Assembly: GCA_029449235.1 (NCBI GenBank)
Contig: JANATG010000003.1
Location: forward strand, 3,038,001 to 3,102,000
Direction of reading: 5' to 3'
DNA: 64,000 bases
Origin: Linnemannia schmuckeri
Lineage: Eukaryota; Mortierellomycota; Mortierellomycetes; Mortierellales; Mortierellaceae
Shown: in pieces, positions 1-9,991 of the stretch
How the letters are laid out: each line of letters begins with the position of its first letter
How positions within the stretch are numbered: the stretch's first letter is position 1
Made by a program: the position numbers and the translations under genes
Notes under the pieces: generated by a model
The model's database searches: none
What the model was told of the DNA's origin: nothing
The model's input: the letters and a program-made list of their open reading frames with translations, nothing else

Positions 1-102
1 ATCAAATCGAGTCGCCGCAACTTTGTTCTCAAGGAAGGCCACACAGAGGATGGGATGGTGGAGTACATCACACATGTCTTCGGTATCCACACGCGAGAGT
101 AG
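1..102 (+). CDS. Possible 3' end of an upstream gene (partial)
   Basis: The frame starting at base 1 is open for 33 codons and ends in TAG at 100-102. An AATAAA follows at 143-148, as expected for a polyadenylation site. The start lies outside the window and the residues match nothing I recognise. It may equally be a chance open frame. Confidence 0.25.
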   Translation: MKSSRRNFVLKEGHTEDGMVEYITHVFGIHTRE

Positions 103-177
103 CAACCGGCCTGCGATGCGTTAGTTAGCCTCACCGATATCAAATAAAGCACCACGTATCTGGCATAATGTTTACCC

Positions 178-240
178 GGTGGCCAGAAGGCAGAGTATCA
201 GATTCTCTTCTCTAAGAAAGACTTCTGCCTTCTGGCCACC
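178..240. repeat. 17-bp perfect inverted repeat (hairpin) abutting the transposase start
   Basis: Bases 178-194 (GGTGGCCAGAAGGCAGA) are the exact reverse complement of 224-240, with a 29-base loop. The right arm ends one base before the ATG at 241, so the start codon context CCACC-ATGG lies partly inside the stem. It could be a 5' UTR hairpin, a transposase-binding site, or one end of the element. I found no second copy downstream of the gene. Confidence 0.7.
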
Positions 241-1587
241 ATGGTCCGTGCGTCATTTTTAAAAAGTGATCTTGCCTCATGTGTGCTTTCAGAGAAGCAT
301 CTGGTGTGTCATACTATGGGTGAGGCGCTTGAGTACGATGCCCTCGTACAGAACTACTGGAAGTTCCTGCACACGAACTGGCCTATCATCGACAGAGTGA
401 AGCATCACCGTACAGAGATTGCTGCTGTGAATGACATCGACAGCATCAAGACGTTTGTGTTGAACCGTCTAGGGGCCATACCAGTGTTCTTCTTCTTGAC
501 CGTGATCTTTGGCACAAGAGCATACTCTTGTCCGTACAGGAATGTTGAGAAGGGTGTCATGCTCCTCTATGTGCTCGTGAAGGGGGTTTCCTTAAGCGAC
601 ATGGCACAGTACATCCCAAAGACATCCTTCCATACTGCTCACAAGGAGTTCTACATGTACAACCCTGCCGCACTAAACCGCCTTCCAACCACGATGTTGT
701 CTGAAATGCTTTCTACGCTGAAGTCGCGTCATCTCGCTGCCGAAAGAAACCCTGATCCGTTCAAGAACGTGACCCTCAACCTGGACGGCCATGACTCAAG
801 GGTAATCTATGTGAACGCAGACAAAGCTAGCATGTATTCATACAAGCTGAAGAAGTCAGGGTTCCGTGTGCAAGTGTGCACAGACATGAACAACATGGTT
901 CTTTTTGTGTCTGCCCCTGCCCCCTGTAAAGATTACAATGATGGAACAATGCTCCTTCGCATGGGTATCCTAAACAAGATCCACAAGCTGGATTGTGTTG
1001 CGTTAGATGGCGGGTATAACCTATTCATCGGTAAGCTACTGGACAGCGCGGACGAGCTCCAATACGAGAACTTTTGCTATCCAATCCGTAAGATGCGTGG
1101 AATTGCACTGACTGAGGAAGAGAAGGCATACAATGAGATCTTCGGTAGTTTCCGTTCTCGTATTGAGGGCTATTTTGGCGAGATGCAGTCGACGTTCACC
1201 AAGTTCAGTCATACCGTTGTGAACAAGGTGGCAGAGAAAGAGACGTTTGGCGTTCAATACAAGCTGGCGTGTCTCCTGATGAACATCAAAAGGTTCGTTG
1301 CACACAGGAACATCCCCACTGAACAACATCACACGTTGTGGCTTCAAGACGGCTTTGACTACCCCAGTAAGACAGAGCACGAGACCATGTACACTCTTCC
1401 GAACATCAAGGTCAAGCTGTCCCAGAGCCAAGATTTGCTTGCCACACGGAAGGCTTTCTTCGATATGTCTATTTCCCTTCAAACAGGAGCCGCTGATGAT
1501 GACATGGCATTAGGGGACGATGACAGAGCGAACGAGGTGAAGGCAGTGACAGAAAGTATCAGATTATACAGAAGAGTGGTGGGTTGA
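241..1587 (+). CDS. DDE superfamily endonuclease (transposase-like)
   Basis: This is an intact 448-residue ORF. It has a DDE-type arrangement: a first acidic residue in NLDGHDSR (D182), a second in ALDGGYN (D256) and a third in RIEGYFGEMQ (E309). The spacing and the F..R.E..FGE context resemble the DDE_Tnp4/HARBI1-like endonucleases common in fungi. The N-terminal 130 residues are probably the DNA-binding part, but no clear helix-turn-helix motif was recognised. No flanking terminal repeats or target duplication were found, so it may be a domesticated or stranded copy. The start at 241 follows a strong CCACC context. The call rests on the motif pattern only. Confidence 0.65.
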   Translation: MVRASFLKSDLASCVLSEKHLVCHTMGEALEYDALVQNYWKFLHTNWPIIDRVKHHRTEIAAVNDIDSIKTFVLNRLGAIPVFFFLTVIFGTRAYSCPYRNVEKGVMLLYVLVKGVSLSDMAQYIPKTSFHTAHKEFYMYNPAALNRLPTTMLSEMLSTLKSRHLAAERNPDPFKNVTLNLDGHDSRVIYVNADKASMYSYKLKKSGFRVQVCTDMNNMVLFVSAPAPCKDYNDGTMLLRMGILNKIHKLDCVALDGGYNLFIGKLLDSADELQYENFCYPIRKMRGIALTEEEKAYNEIFGSFRSRIEGYFGEMQSTFTKFSHTVVNKVAEKETFGVQYKLACLLMNIKRFVAHRNIPTEQHHTLWLQDGFDYPSKTEHETMYTLPNIKVKLSQSQDLLATRKAFFDMSISLQTGAADDDMALGDDDRANEVKAVTESIRLYRRVVG

Positions 1588-2109
1588 GTATGGCGATATA
1601 GGTGCCAGTCTGTGCCATTAGTGACAAGATAAGGATCGTTGAGTACCTGAAGACCATTCAGAGCTTCAAGTAGCTCCAGAAGGGGGTCGTTCCAGATCTA
1701 AAGGGCAGCCCGGAAACGCTTGCACAGTCTGGATTCCAGAGAACCACTCGTGTGGTACATCTTTTAAAACATCACCCTCCGTCCAGAGACCCGGGATCTC
1801 TGTGAAGCAGCAAGTCATGTCTAGACGTTCTAAACTAGCAAGCTAGACCCTCATCAAATTTAAAGCTCAACTTCATCATAGGCGGTCTGGCAGACACGAT
1901 CTTCTAAATCAGGGGCACTGCGCTTAGTCCGCACTTTGGTCCACAGCTCTCTCGCAGACGATTTTTAAGTTGATATGCGACGAGCCCTGGAACTGCTCGC
2001 CGTTACTGACGGTCGTTTCGATTGCTGAAGCAGCGACAAGCCACCAGGCTATCCAAAGGGCAGTCTGAGTCCGGCAGAGCGAGAACAACCCCCATAGTAG
2101 AGATGGAAT
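1588..2109. other. Intergenic, no gene seen
   Basis: About 520 bases between the DDE endonuclease ORF and the left end of the pogo-type element. Only short open frames without recognisable motifs occur. No repeats shared with the rest of the window were seen. Confidence 0.5.
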
Positions 2110-2130
2110 TACAGCACTTTTTGCAGAATG

Positions 2131-2156
2131 CTTCAATTTTGTTAACAAAATTGAAG
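2131..2156. repeat. 26-bp perfect palindrome inside the pogo terminal repeat
   Basis: The arm CTTCAATTTTGTT is followed by its exact complement, centred on GTTAAC. The other terminal repeat has the same palindrome at 4286-4311 with one substitution. It is a plausible transposase-binding site, which is an inference. Confidence 0.8.
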
Positions 2157-2192
2157 TATTTCAATGAATTAAAAATATATTACGGGTGCTAT

Positions 2193-4099
2193 TCAGTCGA
2201 TTTTATTCTGCTTGGAAATACGGATCATCAATCGCGCTGCTTTTCGGTGGCTCGCATCGTCACCCCCAAGTAACTCGACCACCATAGTCGCAAAATGCTC
2301 TCCTTCGTACTTGGACTTGAACGACTCGACAGCATCAGGCTCAATGGAAGAGCTTCTGTCTCGTAGGCCGTACCTCTTGGTGATCTTGTCGCGCACCTTC
2401 TGCTTGATCGCCTCTGCAATATCTTGTGCGTCCTTTTGGTTCTTGTCGAAGGAAAACTGAACCCCGTCGCCGTCCATGACCGAAGCAACTAAGCGCATAT
2501 AACGCCCCTTGACTCGATTTGCGTCAGTGTCTGCCACAGGCGGATACAGTGATGTTTGCTCCTCCACGTCCAACGATTCCCGCTCCGGCCTATCAACTTG
2601 CGCCATTGAGAGGACCCCCGCTTTGCAAAAACAATGCCTCACTGTTGCAGCCTTGACATGAGACCACGCGTACGGAATAAGTGACCATGTCTTGCCTTTG
2701 GTAGTCTTCTTCCCGGTGACGTACTGTTGTGTAACTGCTTTGTTGCTGAGCATCTCGAGGTATTGTCGTTTGAATACACTGATTATCCCTTGGTCCAAAG
2801 GTTGGGTGACGGACGTTGAATTGGGTGGCAGGCGCTCGATCTGAAGATGTTTCCATGTCTCTCCTGTAAGTGGGTCCACTGCGCTAGGCTTGCCGTGTGC
2901 TCCACATGAGTCGACAAGCAGAAGACTTCTGTTGATGAGTGTGTCATCAAAAGAATGAAGCCAATCCTTGAATAGATCCCAAGTCATGTATCCATTTGCA
3001 TGTTTTAGCGAGGTGATAGGGATTTCAGGGCATGATTGGATACCTCGAGCAAGATGCGCGCCTAGGGTAGCAAGTAAAGAGACAAGATAATTAATTTTTA
3101 ATTTTTTTCTTCAGAACAATAACACAGCTTGTTTGAAGCCTTACCTATGACAAGGGGTCTCAAAGCTTCTACCGCTGCTGCTCAGGCAAGCGAAGAGCCA
3201 GTGGCGTTGACACAGAAGAGAATCGATACTCGATTTGCGCCTCCCCGCTCTGCTTTGGCACCGCTTATGAACTCCTCCGCAGTGTAAGAGCGTGTGGAAA
3301 GCTCCTTGAGGTACATTCCAGTCTCATCGCAGTTGTAGATATCATCGAGTTCGAAGTTAGAGCATATGTTGCGGATTTCGTCCATCCTTCCTGCAATGGC
3401 GTCCTTATCGACAGATCCTGCTTCTCCTTTGAGACTGCAGTAGGCGACACCGTATTCCTGCGTCATCCTCGAGCGCCACGACGCCGTGAAAGAGATTGAA
3501 CGACCATGAGGGATATCATCGAAGTCGCAAATGTCATCCATCAGAATGTGAAGAACGGAATTGGCTGCGGCCTCGAGCTGAAGACCACTGACAATGCCGT
3601 TGCTCTTTCGAACCTCCAGTAGCCACTCATAGACGGTCTTGTTCATTATGTGTCGTACTAGGTCAGCTGGACTTGTTGAGAGCGTGCATTTGTTACCTCG
3701 ACCATGCGCCACATCAAACTTGATCTTGTCGAAGTCCCTGTCCCACTTTATGATCGACAATCTGTGGACGGAGCGGTGTACAAACTGATGAAAATTGGAG
3801 GCATTAACTTTTACGTTCGTCATTTTGAGGTAGCGAAAGATCTCGACCAACTCCATCCGACTCCTTAGGGAAAACCCAGTACCTCTCTCGCGTTTCGATC
3901 TAGCAGGCTTTTGAGGTTGTTGTTCGTCAGTGCCAACCCGAGCCTTGGCCAACAATGTGTAGTACTCCAGCGCCTGTCCTTCCTCCGGTCGTGCTGAAGT
4001 GCCATTCTGGAGCTGGCTGAATGTGGACGTGATATCCATGAGAGAAGAGTTTCGCGAATGTTTGCTGGTAATGGTACGGGGTCCGTTATATTTTGGCAT
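2193..4099 (-). pseudogene. pogo/Tigger transposase with one in-frame stop
   Basis: The gene reads from ATG at 4099. Exon 1 carries a CENP-B/Tc5-like helix-turn-helix region and ends with the first catalytic aspartate in YNCDETGMYL. TGA at 3182-3184 interrupts the frame, but it stays open behind the stop and encodes the family motif RPLVIG. A GT-AG intron (3144-3062, 83 bp) then joins to a second exon whose frame runs into the ORF at 2987. That exon has the second aspartate (LLVDSCGAHG) and the third acidic site (NSTSVTQPLDQGII). The product would be about 600 residues, the usual size. The TGA may come from a C-to-T change in CGA. Apart from this stop the gene looks complete. Confidence 0.88.
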
Positions 4100-4333
4100 G
4101 TTGGATAGTATAGAAAGATAATATTACTAAGGAAGTGAAAGGGGAAAGTGATGTGTGCGAGATTGTGTGTGAGGACATACTATTGCTGATGAAGATATGA
4201 GGCAAAATCTGCAAGGATATAAGGTCTGCTCTACGTCACCATCGACTGTATAGCACCCGTAATATATTTTCAATTCATTGAAATACTTCAATTTTGTTAA
4301 CGAAATTGAAGCATTCTGCAAAAAAGTGCTGTA

Positions 4334-5437
4334 GGACAAAACCTATTCTCGCGTAATCGGGGCAACCTGGGGCCTGACGGTCTTGGGGCAAAACGTGGCA
4401 TTATGAATAGAAAGGGAGAAGTGGATGCTCCACTCCCCCAGAACAAAACACACTTACTGTATAATAAACACCATCCATTTCTCCCTCTTGCTCTTGCTTA
4501 CTACCCTTCTTCTGTTGCTATTACAGTATTGCAATTTGCCAGTCAAAGATGTCGCTAGGCCAGGGTAATTTAGGCGCCTCAACTATAGAGGCCACATTGG
4601 TACACGAAAAAATGTAGGCGTACCCATGGCAAGCATACCCACAGCGGTACTTAAAAAATGCGGGCGTACCCACAGCAGCATATGAAAAAGGCAGGCGTAC
4701 CTACAGCAGTACTGTACTGTATTTGAAAAATGTAAGCGTACCCACAGCGGTGCTTGAAAAATGCAGGCGTACCCAAGGCGTAACAGGACGGAAAATGAAA
4801 AATGTTGGCACACCCATATTGAGCATCGGTGGATTCGCAAGCATAATGGGACCTTCCATTGAACCATGGCGTCTATTTGTATCTTGCCATCACCATTTCC
4901 CTCAACTTTCAAACATGTAAATTTATTATACATATATAGCCATACTTTTGTCTCTTTTTGTTGTCTTTTTTTCGTTATACTTCAACCAAGCAAACTATTC
5001 AGTACTTTCTCTCCTCACTCCACCAACTACTTCTTTTGTTACAGCTGTTGTGGCTGTCTTAATATAGGTATGAAGGATGCTGATCCCCTGCATATCTGCC
5101 ATTGTAATCATTGATATTACAGTTAGCAATCCTTGCTTTGCTCTTGGAGTCCCTCTTTTCATAACACAAGTTTATTTCACACTTGCCATTTATTTTTCAA
5201 CAGGCACTTCATTACTGGAGTCATTTTTGGTGGCAAACCCTCTTATTCTGCTCAAGTCTTTGACTTTCTTTGTCTCACGGGCCTTGTATCAAAATAAAAG
5301 TCCTATACTGAACAAGGTAATGTGGTAACCCTTCAGAACTCCTTAAATTAACACTCCAGTACCACTGGAGGAAAGCATGTAACTGACTTTAATTTACCTT
5401 TGATCGTCCAACATGCCTTAGCATCTGGAGTCTAGCC
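4334..5437. repeat. Intergenic with a degenerate tandem repeat (about 4600-4815)
   Basis: Between 4600 and 4815 a unit of roughly 32-40 bases recurs about six times with divergence. Its core is GCGTACCCACAGCGGT followed by a TTGAAAAATG-like stretch. The remaining 600 bases up to 5437 are AT- and pyrimidine-rich and probably hold the promoter of the secreted-protein locus at 5438. No gene was seen. The spacing is too irregular for a CRISPR array. Confidence 0.6.
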
Positions 5438-6110
5438 ATGCTTATTGGAACACTCCTTTTGGCAATTTTCGCCACATGTGGTTTAGCGCTTACAAATCAC
5501 ACTGTGGATACTTACGATGGCAGCAGCACTCGTGACGTTGTTATTTACAATGGAAACCCCTGGGAGGGATCCATTTATTTTAATGGCACGCTGGACGATC
5601 TGGACGCTGTATACCGCCCGGAGACAGTCAGTGAATGGCATTGCTTCTTGTGCGGCGTTCGTAACGAAGTATGGAACAATGGCGGTGTCTACCTACGTTA
5701 CTGTGAATGCTTACACCAGGTCCAAGGCCATCGCATGCCTTGATGGATTACGCCTTGCGGCCGCGAGCAACTGTGAGAAGAAACACTATTCCGCCACGTT
5801 CCAAGGTTGCACCTGCATGTACAAGTTCGGAGCAAACATCGTCAACGACAGGAATGCCGCCACAGAAAATTGGTTCCAGTATATAAAGGACAGGGTCAAC
5901 GATGCTTCCTTCCATGGGTCTACCGTCTTTGAGTACGATATCAATGGACCTGACATGATCGGCGCCATTGTAAAATGCACAAATAGCTGGGCAGGAATAG
6001 CTAATTTACTCTCCAGATGGAGTCGGGGCTTGCTGACAGCCGGATATAACAGCCAGTGGACGGACCGCATTAGATATTTCGTAAAAAGGAAAAGAGACGA
6101 AGTGAAATAA
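5438..6110 (+). pseudogene. Small secreted protein, frameshifted, family unknown
   Basis: The first frame (5438-5743) opens with a hydrophobic signal peptide, MLIGTLLLAIFATCGLA, and then an N-glycosylation-rich stretch. From about base 5631 the plausible coding sequence continues in the next frame (ORF ending at 6110). This part contains several cysteines and a Lys/Arg-rich end (VKRKRDEVK). One extra base near 5630 would explain the shift. An unrecognised short intron of length 3n+1 is the alternative. The whole would be about 220 residues. I do not recognise the family. It belongs to a local group of small secreted-protein genes (9692, 11082). Confidence 0.45.
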
Positions 6111-6648
6111 TTTCAGTCCTTCCTTCGTTTCCACCACTTGCTTTGCCCCCCTCCTTCCTTTGTTACACATTTTTTCTAATCTTTTCTGTATACTCTTACC
6201 CTCTTGTCTACCTTCCAGTAGTCTTGAGACTGAAGATGTTTTCGGTAAAATAAATGGAAGAGACCATGCTTTCGTTAAAAAATAAAAAGAGGCCTCGAAA
6301 AAAAGAAGAGACCACGCTTTCCATAAAAAAGAGATGAGGCCATTCTGGAGAATTTTGCTTGTGAGGAAAGAGAGAAGTCAAGAGGAGTGAAGGATGGGTT
6401 GTATTGGGGTCCTGACCTGGTGCAACAAGACAATGAGGTAGGTCTCTTGAACAAGAGGAAAGAGGGGCGAGTGAGAGGGAGTGAAACGAGGGAGCGAGGA
6501 ACGATTGAGTGTGACTTGTTTAATAAAGAACTGAGTTATGAGCTCAGGACTAAACTAAGTACAGGCTATGACTATTTATATGTTTACCAGGTTGGCACCT
6601 TGGTTCTTCTAGCTGGCTCGAGAATATATTGGTTAGTCAGCTGAAGAA
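6111..6648. other. Intergenic, no gene seen
   Basis: The 3' flank of the secreted-protein locus, with AATAAA near 6248. A short block at about 6255-6345 repeats a GAAGAGACCACGCTTTC-like phrase three times with A-rich spacers. The 85-codon open frame at 6387-6644 has no recognisable features. Confidence 0.45.
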
Positions 6649-8260
6649 TTTTTTTTTTGCCAAGGTAGTGATGGGTCGTCTGTGACGACACATCAATTTT
6701 ATCCAATTGAAAAGTGGAACTGTCTAAGTGAAGCTCGTACGAGCACATAGTCTACTTCACTAAGTAAAGCATTCTAAACAGTACATCGGTACTTGAGGAC
6801 CACAGCCCGTCCTCTTACGAGTCCGGACGACCCTTGCTGCTTTAACGCGAGCTCAAGGGATCTAGCCGTCTTCCACCTCCAACTCCTTGATGACCATATT
6901 GCCTCTCCTCTCCATAATTTCCATGCGCCTCAGGCCCAGAAGGGACTCGATGACTGCTTGATCAGCCACTCGTGTGTCGCGCTGCTCGCCTGGGCACCGC
7001 TCTCTGTCGTGTTCTGTGTTGGCTCGTCCGCAGAGGCACTCATCCTCTCGGAGTTTCCGTCCATATATTTGTTTCCACCCGCCGCTCTGACGCTCGGTTG
7101 TGCGTTTCTGTTTCATACTGGCCGTGATGCTGTTCGCCACCTCCCACTTGACCGTCACTTCACATCTGGGTTTCCATAATCGCTCTCTCGCCTCCTTTTC
7201 GACGTACCGGCAAAACAGCCGACTCACGTGCTGAGCAATGCTGGCCGGGATGTCCTTAAACACCTTGTCCCACGCTTTTGCTAGGGCTATAGGCATGAGA
7301 CCTCGGTAAATGTGGCTGGCTGTCCATGCCTTCTCGGTCTGCTGCTGCCATTCCTCCTCCTCTCCTGGCTTCTCGACCACCGACCACAATACCTCGCGGC
7401 ACGTGCTTGTTCTCGGCTTCCTCCAGACGATATCCGGCGGTGGTGGTTTTCCTAGCTGACGCTTCTTCTCTCTCTGCGTGTTGAAGTATCTTGTGGCGGT
7501 CGCTCCCCATCCATCCACTCGTTTGAAGGCGTCCTTCCAGATCTCGTCTTGTACCTCCCTACTCTTGGGGCACGTCCAGACGTGAACGTTATCCTCCGTC
7601 TCTTGATCGCACTGTCGGCATCGGTCGTTCTCGTACAGTTCTGGGCGTCTAGCGTGTAAGACATCCATGGTTGGTAGAATCCCGTGGACTTTCTTTATCC
7701 TGTGGCTGCGTAGACGTGTATCCTGCTGAGAACTGAAGAAGGTATTGACTGGTTTGTTGTTGTGTATGTTAGAAAGAGTGCCCAGCCAGTCCGTACCCTT
7801 GTAGTCCGGGATCGACCTCTTGGTTCTCTTGAGCGCCCTCCACTCCTGGTGCCAGCGTCTTGTGGTCTGCATCTTCAAAACATGCCTCGTATCCTGATCT
7901 AGCGTCTCTCCGGCTATTGTCACCGAGTACTTGATATCATCCTGGGCGAACCTGTCGATCTACCATGCTTGTCCGGTCTGGGATTGAGCCTCCTTCGCTG
8001 CTAGGTCCGCCTTCTCATTCCACTTGTCTCCATCGTGCCCCTTGACCCACTCGACAGTTGTTGTCCCCGTACGTTCGTTACATATCCTTGCCACTACCGC
8101 CCACTCCGTAGCATAGTCACACCGTAGTTTCATCCTCACCGAGGCTCGTTTCCGATTGGCGACGACATCCCTAAACTGCTTCACCACGGCCTGGTTGTCG
8201 ACTCGGATGCAGAGGTCCTGGTCCTCGGTCCTCCCATTAGCGTCACGTCTCAAGCTAGAT
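6649..8260 (-). mobile_element. 5'-truncated LINE with RNase H domain (relic)
   Basis: On the minus strand the element ends in an A tract (T10 at 6649-6658). It retains only the 3' part of ORF2: an RNase H domain and the downstream cysteine/histidine region. It breaks off at about 8260, as LINEs do after incomplete reverse transcription. It is a different LINE lineage from the copy at 19-24.6 kb, which has no RNase H. No convincing target duplication was found. Confidence 0.75.
6862..8253 (-). pseudogene. LINE ORF2 remnant: RNase H plus C-terminal zinc region
   Basis: The 5' portion (8253-7960) has RNase H motifs RVDNQAVVKQF and WVKGHDGDKWNEKAD, and stops at TAG 7960-7962. The same frame continues without shift to 6862. 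That second part includes the family zinc-binding signature CRQCDQETEDNVHVWTC, which typically follows RNase H in fungal LINE ORF2 proteins. The TAG and the missing endonuclease and reverse transcriptase make it non-functional. The first codon at 8253 is TTG and marks the truncation, not a real start. Confidence 0.82.
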
Positions 8261-8432
8261 TCCTAGGAATGTCCCTATGATCACGTGATATCCCTTTTGC
8301 CATTTGAATTTGTTACACCCTTCATAAAAAATGCGCTCAAGATTTTTTTTTGGTGGCTATTCATTTGAGCTCTACTCTACGCTAAACCATATGTGCTTGT
8401 TCTTTGATTCAAAAATTGCCCTCCTCATACCC

Positions 8433-8921
8433 TCAATTTAGAACTTTCCCCGATCGGGTGCGAAGGGGTGAGTACTTATGACGAGCATACAGGCGAACCT
8501 CCCTCCCATTCTCCTCCTTCTCCTCCCTCTCCTCCTTATCCTCCTTCTCCTCCTCATCCTCCTCCTCATCCTCGTCCTCATCCTCGTCCTCATCCTCGTC
8601 CTCCTTCTCCTCCTCATCCTCGTCCTCCTCTTGATTTAGGTTTATATTCTCCCTCTCATCCCTGTCTTCTTCATGCTCTGGTTCATTATCCCAACCTTCA
8701 ACATATGGGCCTTGATAGCCCTTAGGAAGGGCTTGGCGAATATTATAGAAACGACCAAGTGGAGCTTCTGCAAGTGAAAGCTGGAAAATCCGCCCGACCT
8801 CGCATATCCATCCTCTTGCCACCAATATCATGGACTTGCCCTCGTTAGTAACCAGATCAACAATCCTTTCCCTGGTAGTATTGTCGATTTTGTTGTACTT
8901 TCGTTTTTTAACAGGTGGCAT
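8433..8921 (-). pseudogene. Helix-turn-helix transposase N-terminus with acidic tail (relic)
   Basis: From the ATG at 8921 the protein begins MPPVKKRKYNKIDN and continues with ERIVDLVTNEGKSM..VA, a homeodomain-like helix-turn-helix of the kind that opens DDE_3 transposases in these fungi. After about 40 residues the similarity stops. A long Glu/Asp tract follows, encoded by CTC/CTT/CAT triplets at about 8500-8640 on the plus strand. The catalytic domain is absent. It is likely a truncated transposase or a fusion with low-complexity sequence. A spliced functional gene cannot be excluded. Confidence 0.45.
8500..8640. repeat. (TCCTCC/TCAT)n microsatellite-like tract
   Basis: This is a nearly uninterrupted pyrimidine triplet repeat of CCT, CAT and CTT units. 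It encodes the acidic tail of the minus-strand relic and creates a spurious proline-rich frame on the plus strand. Confidence 0.8.
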
Positions 8922-8990
8922 GTTGTTTTGTTGAAATAAAGTGGATGGTGGATGGAAAGAGAAAAGGCTGTAGAGAACGACAAAAGACAA

Positions 8991-9691
8991 TGATCACTTT
9001 TATGATATTGGGTGATATCAAAAATACGTTAAAGTTACCGCTTAGGTAGGAGCAAAAATAAAATTTAATGATAAGCATTCTAATGGACTAGTTCGCTTTT
9101 TCAAGACATACCCTGCTACAATTATGGCGCTCCTGCGTTTTTTGCTCGTGCTGTAAAGCAAATTCAATTGGCAAAAGGGATAATGTCAGTACTCCTTGAT
9201 CATCTTCCAGCATCCTTTTCTTTCAGCATCCCTTGAATTTGACGTTATAGGTTGTCCAGTCCCTCCCCTTTTTTGAGGCCTTTGATCTTTTTCCGGCATC
9301 CCTTGGTCTTTTCCTAGTATCCTCGAATATTTCCTTTGCTATTGTCCCTTGATGTCATCCCTTGATGTTGTCCCTTGGTGTTGTTCACTGCTATTGTGTT
9401 TGGGCTCCTATCCCTTTTTTATATCCTTAACTTTTTAGTGTCCTTCTGCTTTGGATTTTCTCTACATGTCCAAGTAAACTTGTTTAGTGTCTTTTACAGC
9501 TGTTCCCCTCACGCATATAAACTCGCACCTGCCCAGCAGCCTGCACCAACACACATCTACTCACGATCCAACCTCAACACCCTAGACCCGCAACAGCACT
9601 CACAACGCTCGTAACAACTACTACAAAAACCATCGCAAGAACCATAGTAAGAATTATCACAAGAATTGTCACAAGAACTGAGAGCTGTGGC
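8991..9691 (+). promoter_or_regulatory. Promoter region of the 9692 gene with C/T-rich degenerate repeats
   Basis: Bases 9190-9420 contain a loose repeat built on CCCTTGATCTTTTTC and CATCCCTTG phrases. Downstream, about 9430-9570 resembles 10640-10802 upstream of the next small-protein gene. Shared features are TTTAGTGTC, TACATGT, a TATA-like CATATAAA (9514-9521) or TATACAAA, and then CACCTGCC...CTGCACC. This looks like a shared core promoter. The transcription start is inferred. Confidence 0.5.
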
Positions 9692-9988
9692 ATGAACTAT
9701 CTCGGTCTCACCATGCCCAACCACTATTTTTCAGCAAACACAATTAGTAATGAAGTTCCCGTCGTTGCGGTCATTTGTGCATTCGTCGTTATGCTGCCCA
9801 CAGCCATGAGTGCTCCCTCTCCCGGTCTTTATCTATCTGAGGGTTCTTCACAGCCAGTTCCAATTCCTCAAGGTCCCTTAAGCAATTGTGCCGAATGCGC
9901 ACAATATTGCAGTGACCCTTCTAATGGGGCTGCCATCGGCGCTGCCTGCTATGTAGTGAAGTGCGGCATCAAATGCCTCATTGGATAG
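9692..9988 (+). CDS. Small cysteine-rich secreted protein
   Basis: A 98-residue ORF. A hydrophobic segment at residues 22-39 ends in AMSA and predicts signal-peptide cleavage near residue 41. The start could also be the second methionine (residue 8), which would give a more typical signal peptide. The mature part is a Pro/Ser linker followed by six cysteines with spacing C-x2-C-x3-C-x12-C-x4-C-x3-C, which could form three disulfides. This is typical of secreted effectors or defensive peptides, but no family is recognised. The upstream region is shared with the 11082 gene. Confidence 0.6.
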   Translation: MNYLGLTMPNHYFSANTISNEVPVVAVICAFVVMLPTAMSAPSPGLYLSEGSSQPVPIPQGPLSNCAECAQYCSDPSNGAAIGAACYVVKCGIKCLIG

Positions 9989-9991
9989 CTG

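Larger units (their letters stand above)
2112..4331 (-). mobile_element. pogo/Tigger-type (Tc1-mariner superfamily) DNA transposon
   Basis: The element is 2220 bp with near-identical terminal inverted repeats at 2112-2201 and 4241-4331, both starting CAGCACTTTTTG. It is flanked on both sides by TA (2110-2111 and 4332-4333), the target duplication of this superfamily. It encodes one transposase on the minus strand. Each terminal repeat contains a 26-bp palindrome centred on GTTAAC, perfect at 2131-2156 and with one mismatch at 4286-4311. The TIR identity suggests a fairly recent insertion, but the transposase carries a stop codon. Confidence 0.92.

Noticed and set aside
4600..4815. Possible CRISPR-like array
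   Set aside because: Units are diverged and unevenly spaced, with no unique spacers, and the window is eukaryotic.
6641..8300. Target duplication for the truncated LINE
   Set aside because: The bases beside the A tract (CTGAAGAA) were not found at the other end.
8468..8725. Plus-strand proline-rich ORF
   Set aside because: It is the opposite-strand reading of the Glu/Asp-encoding pyrimidine repeat and has no start context or domain.
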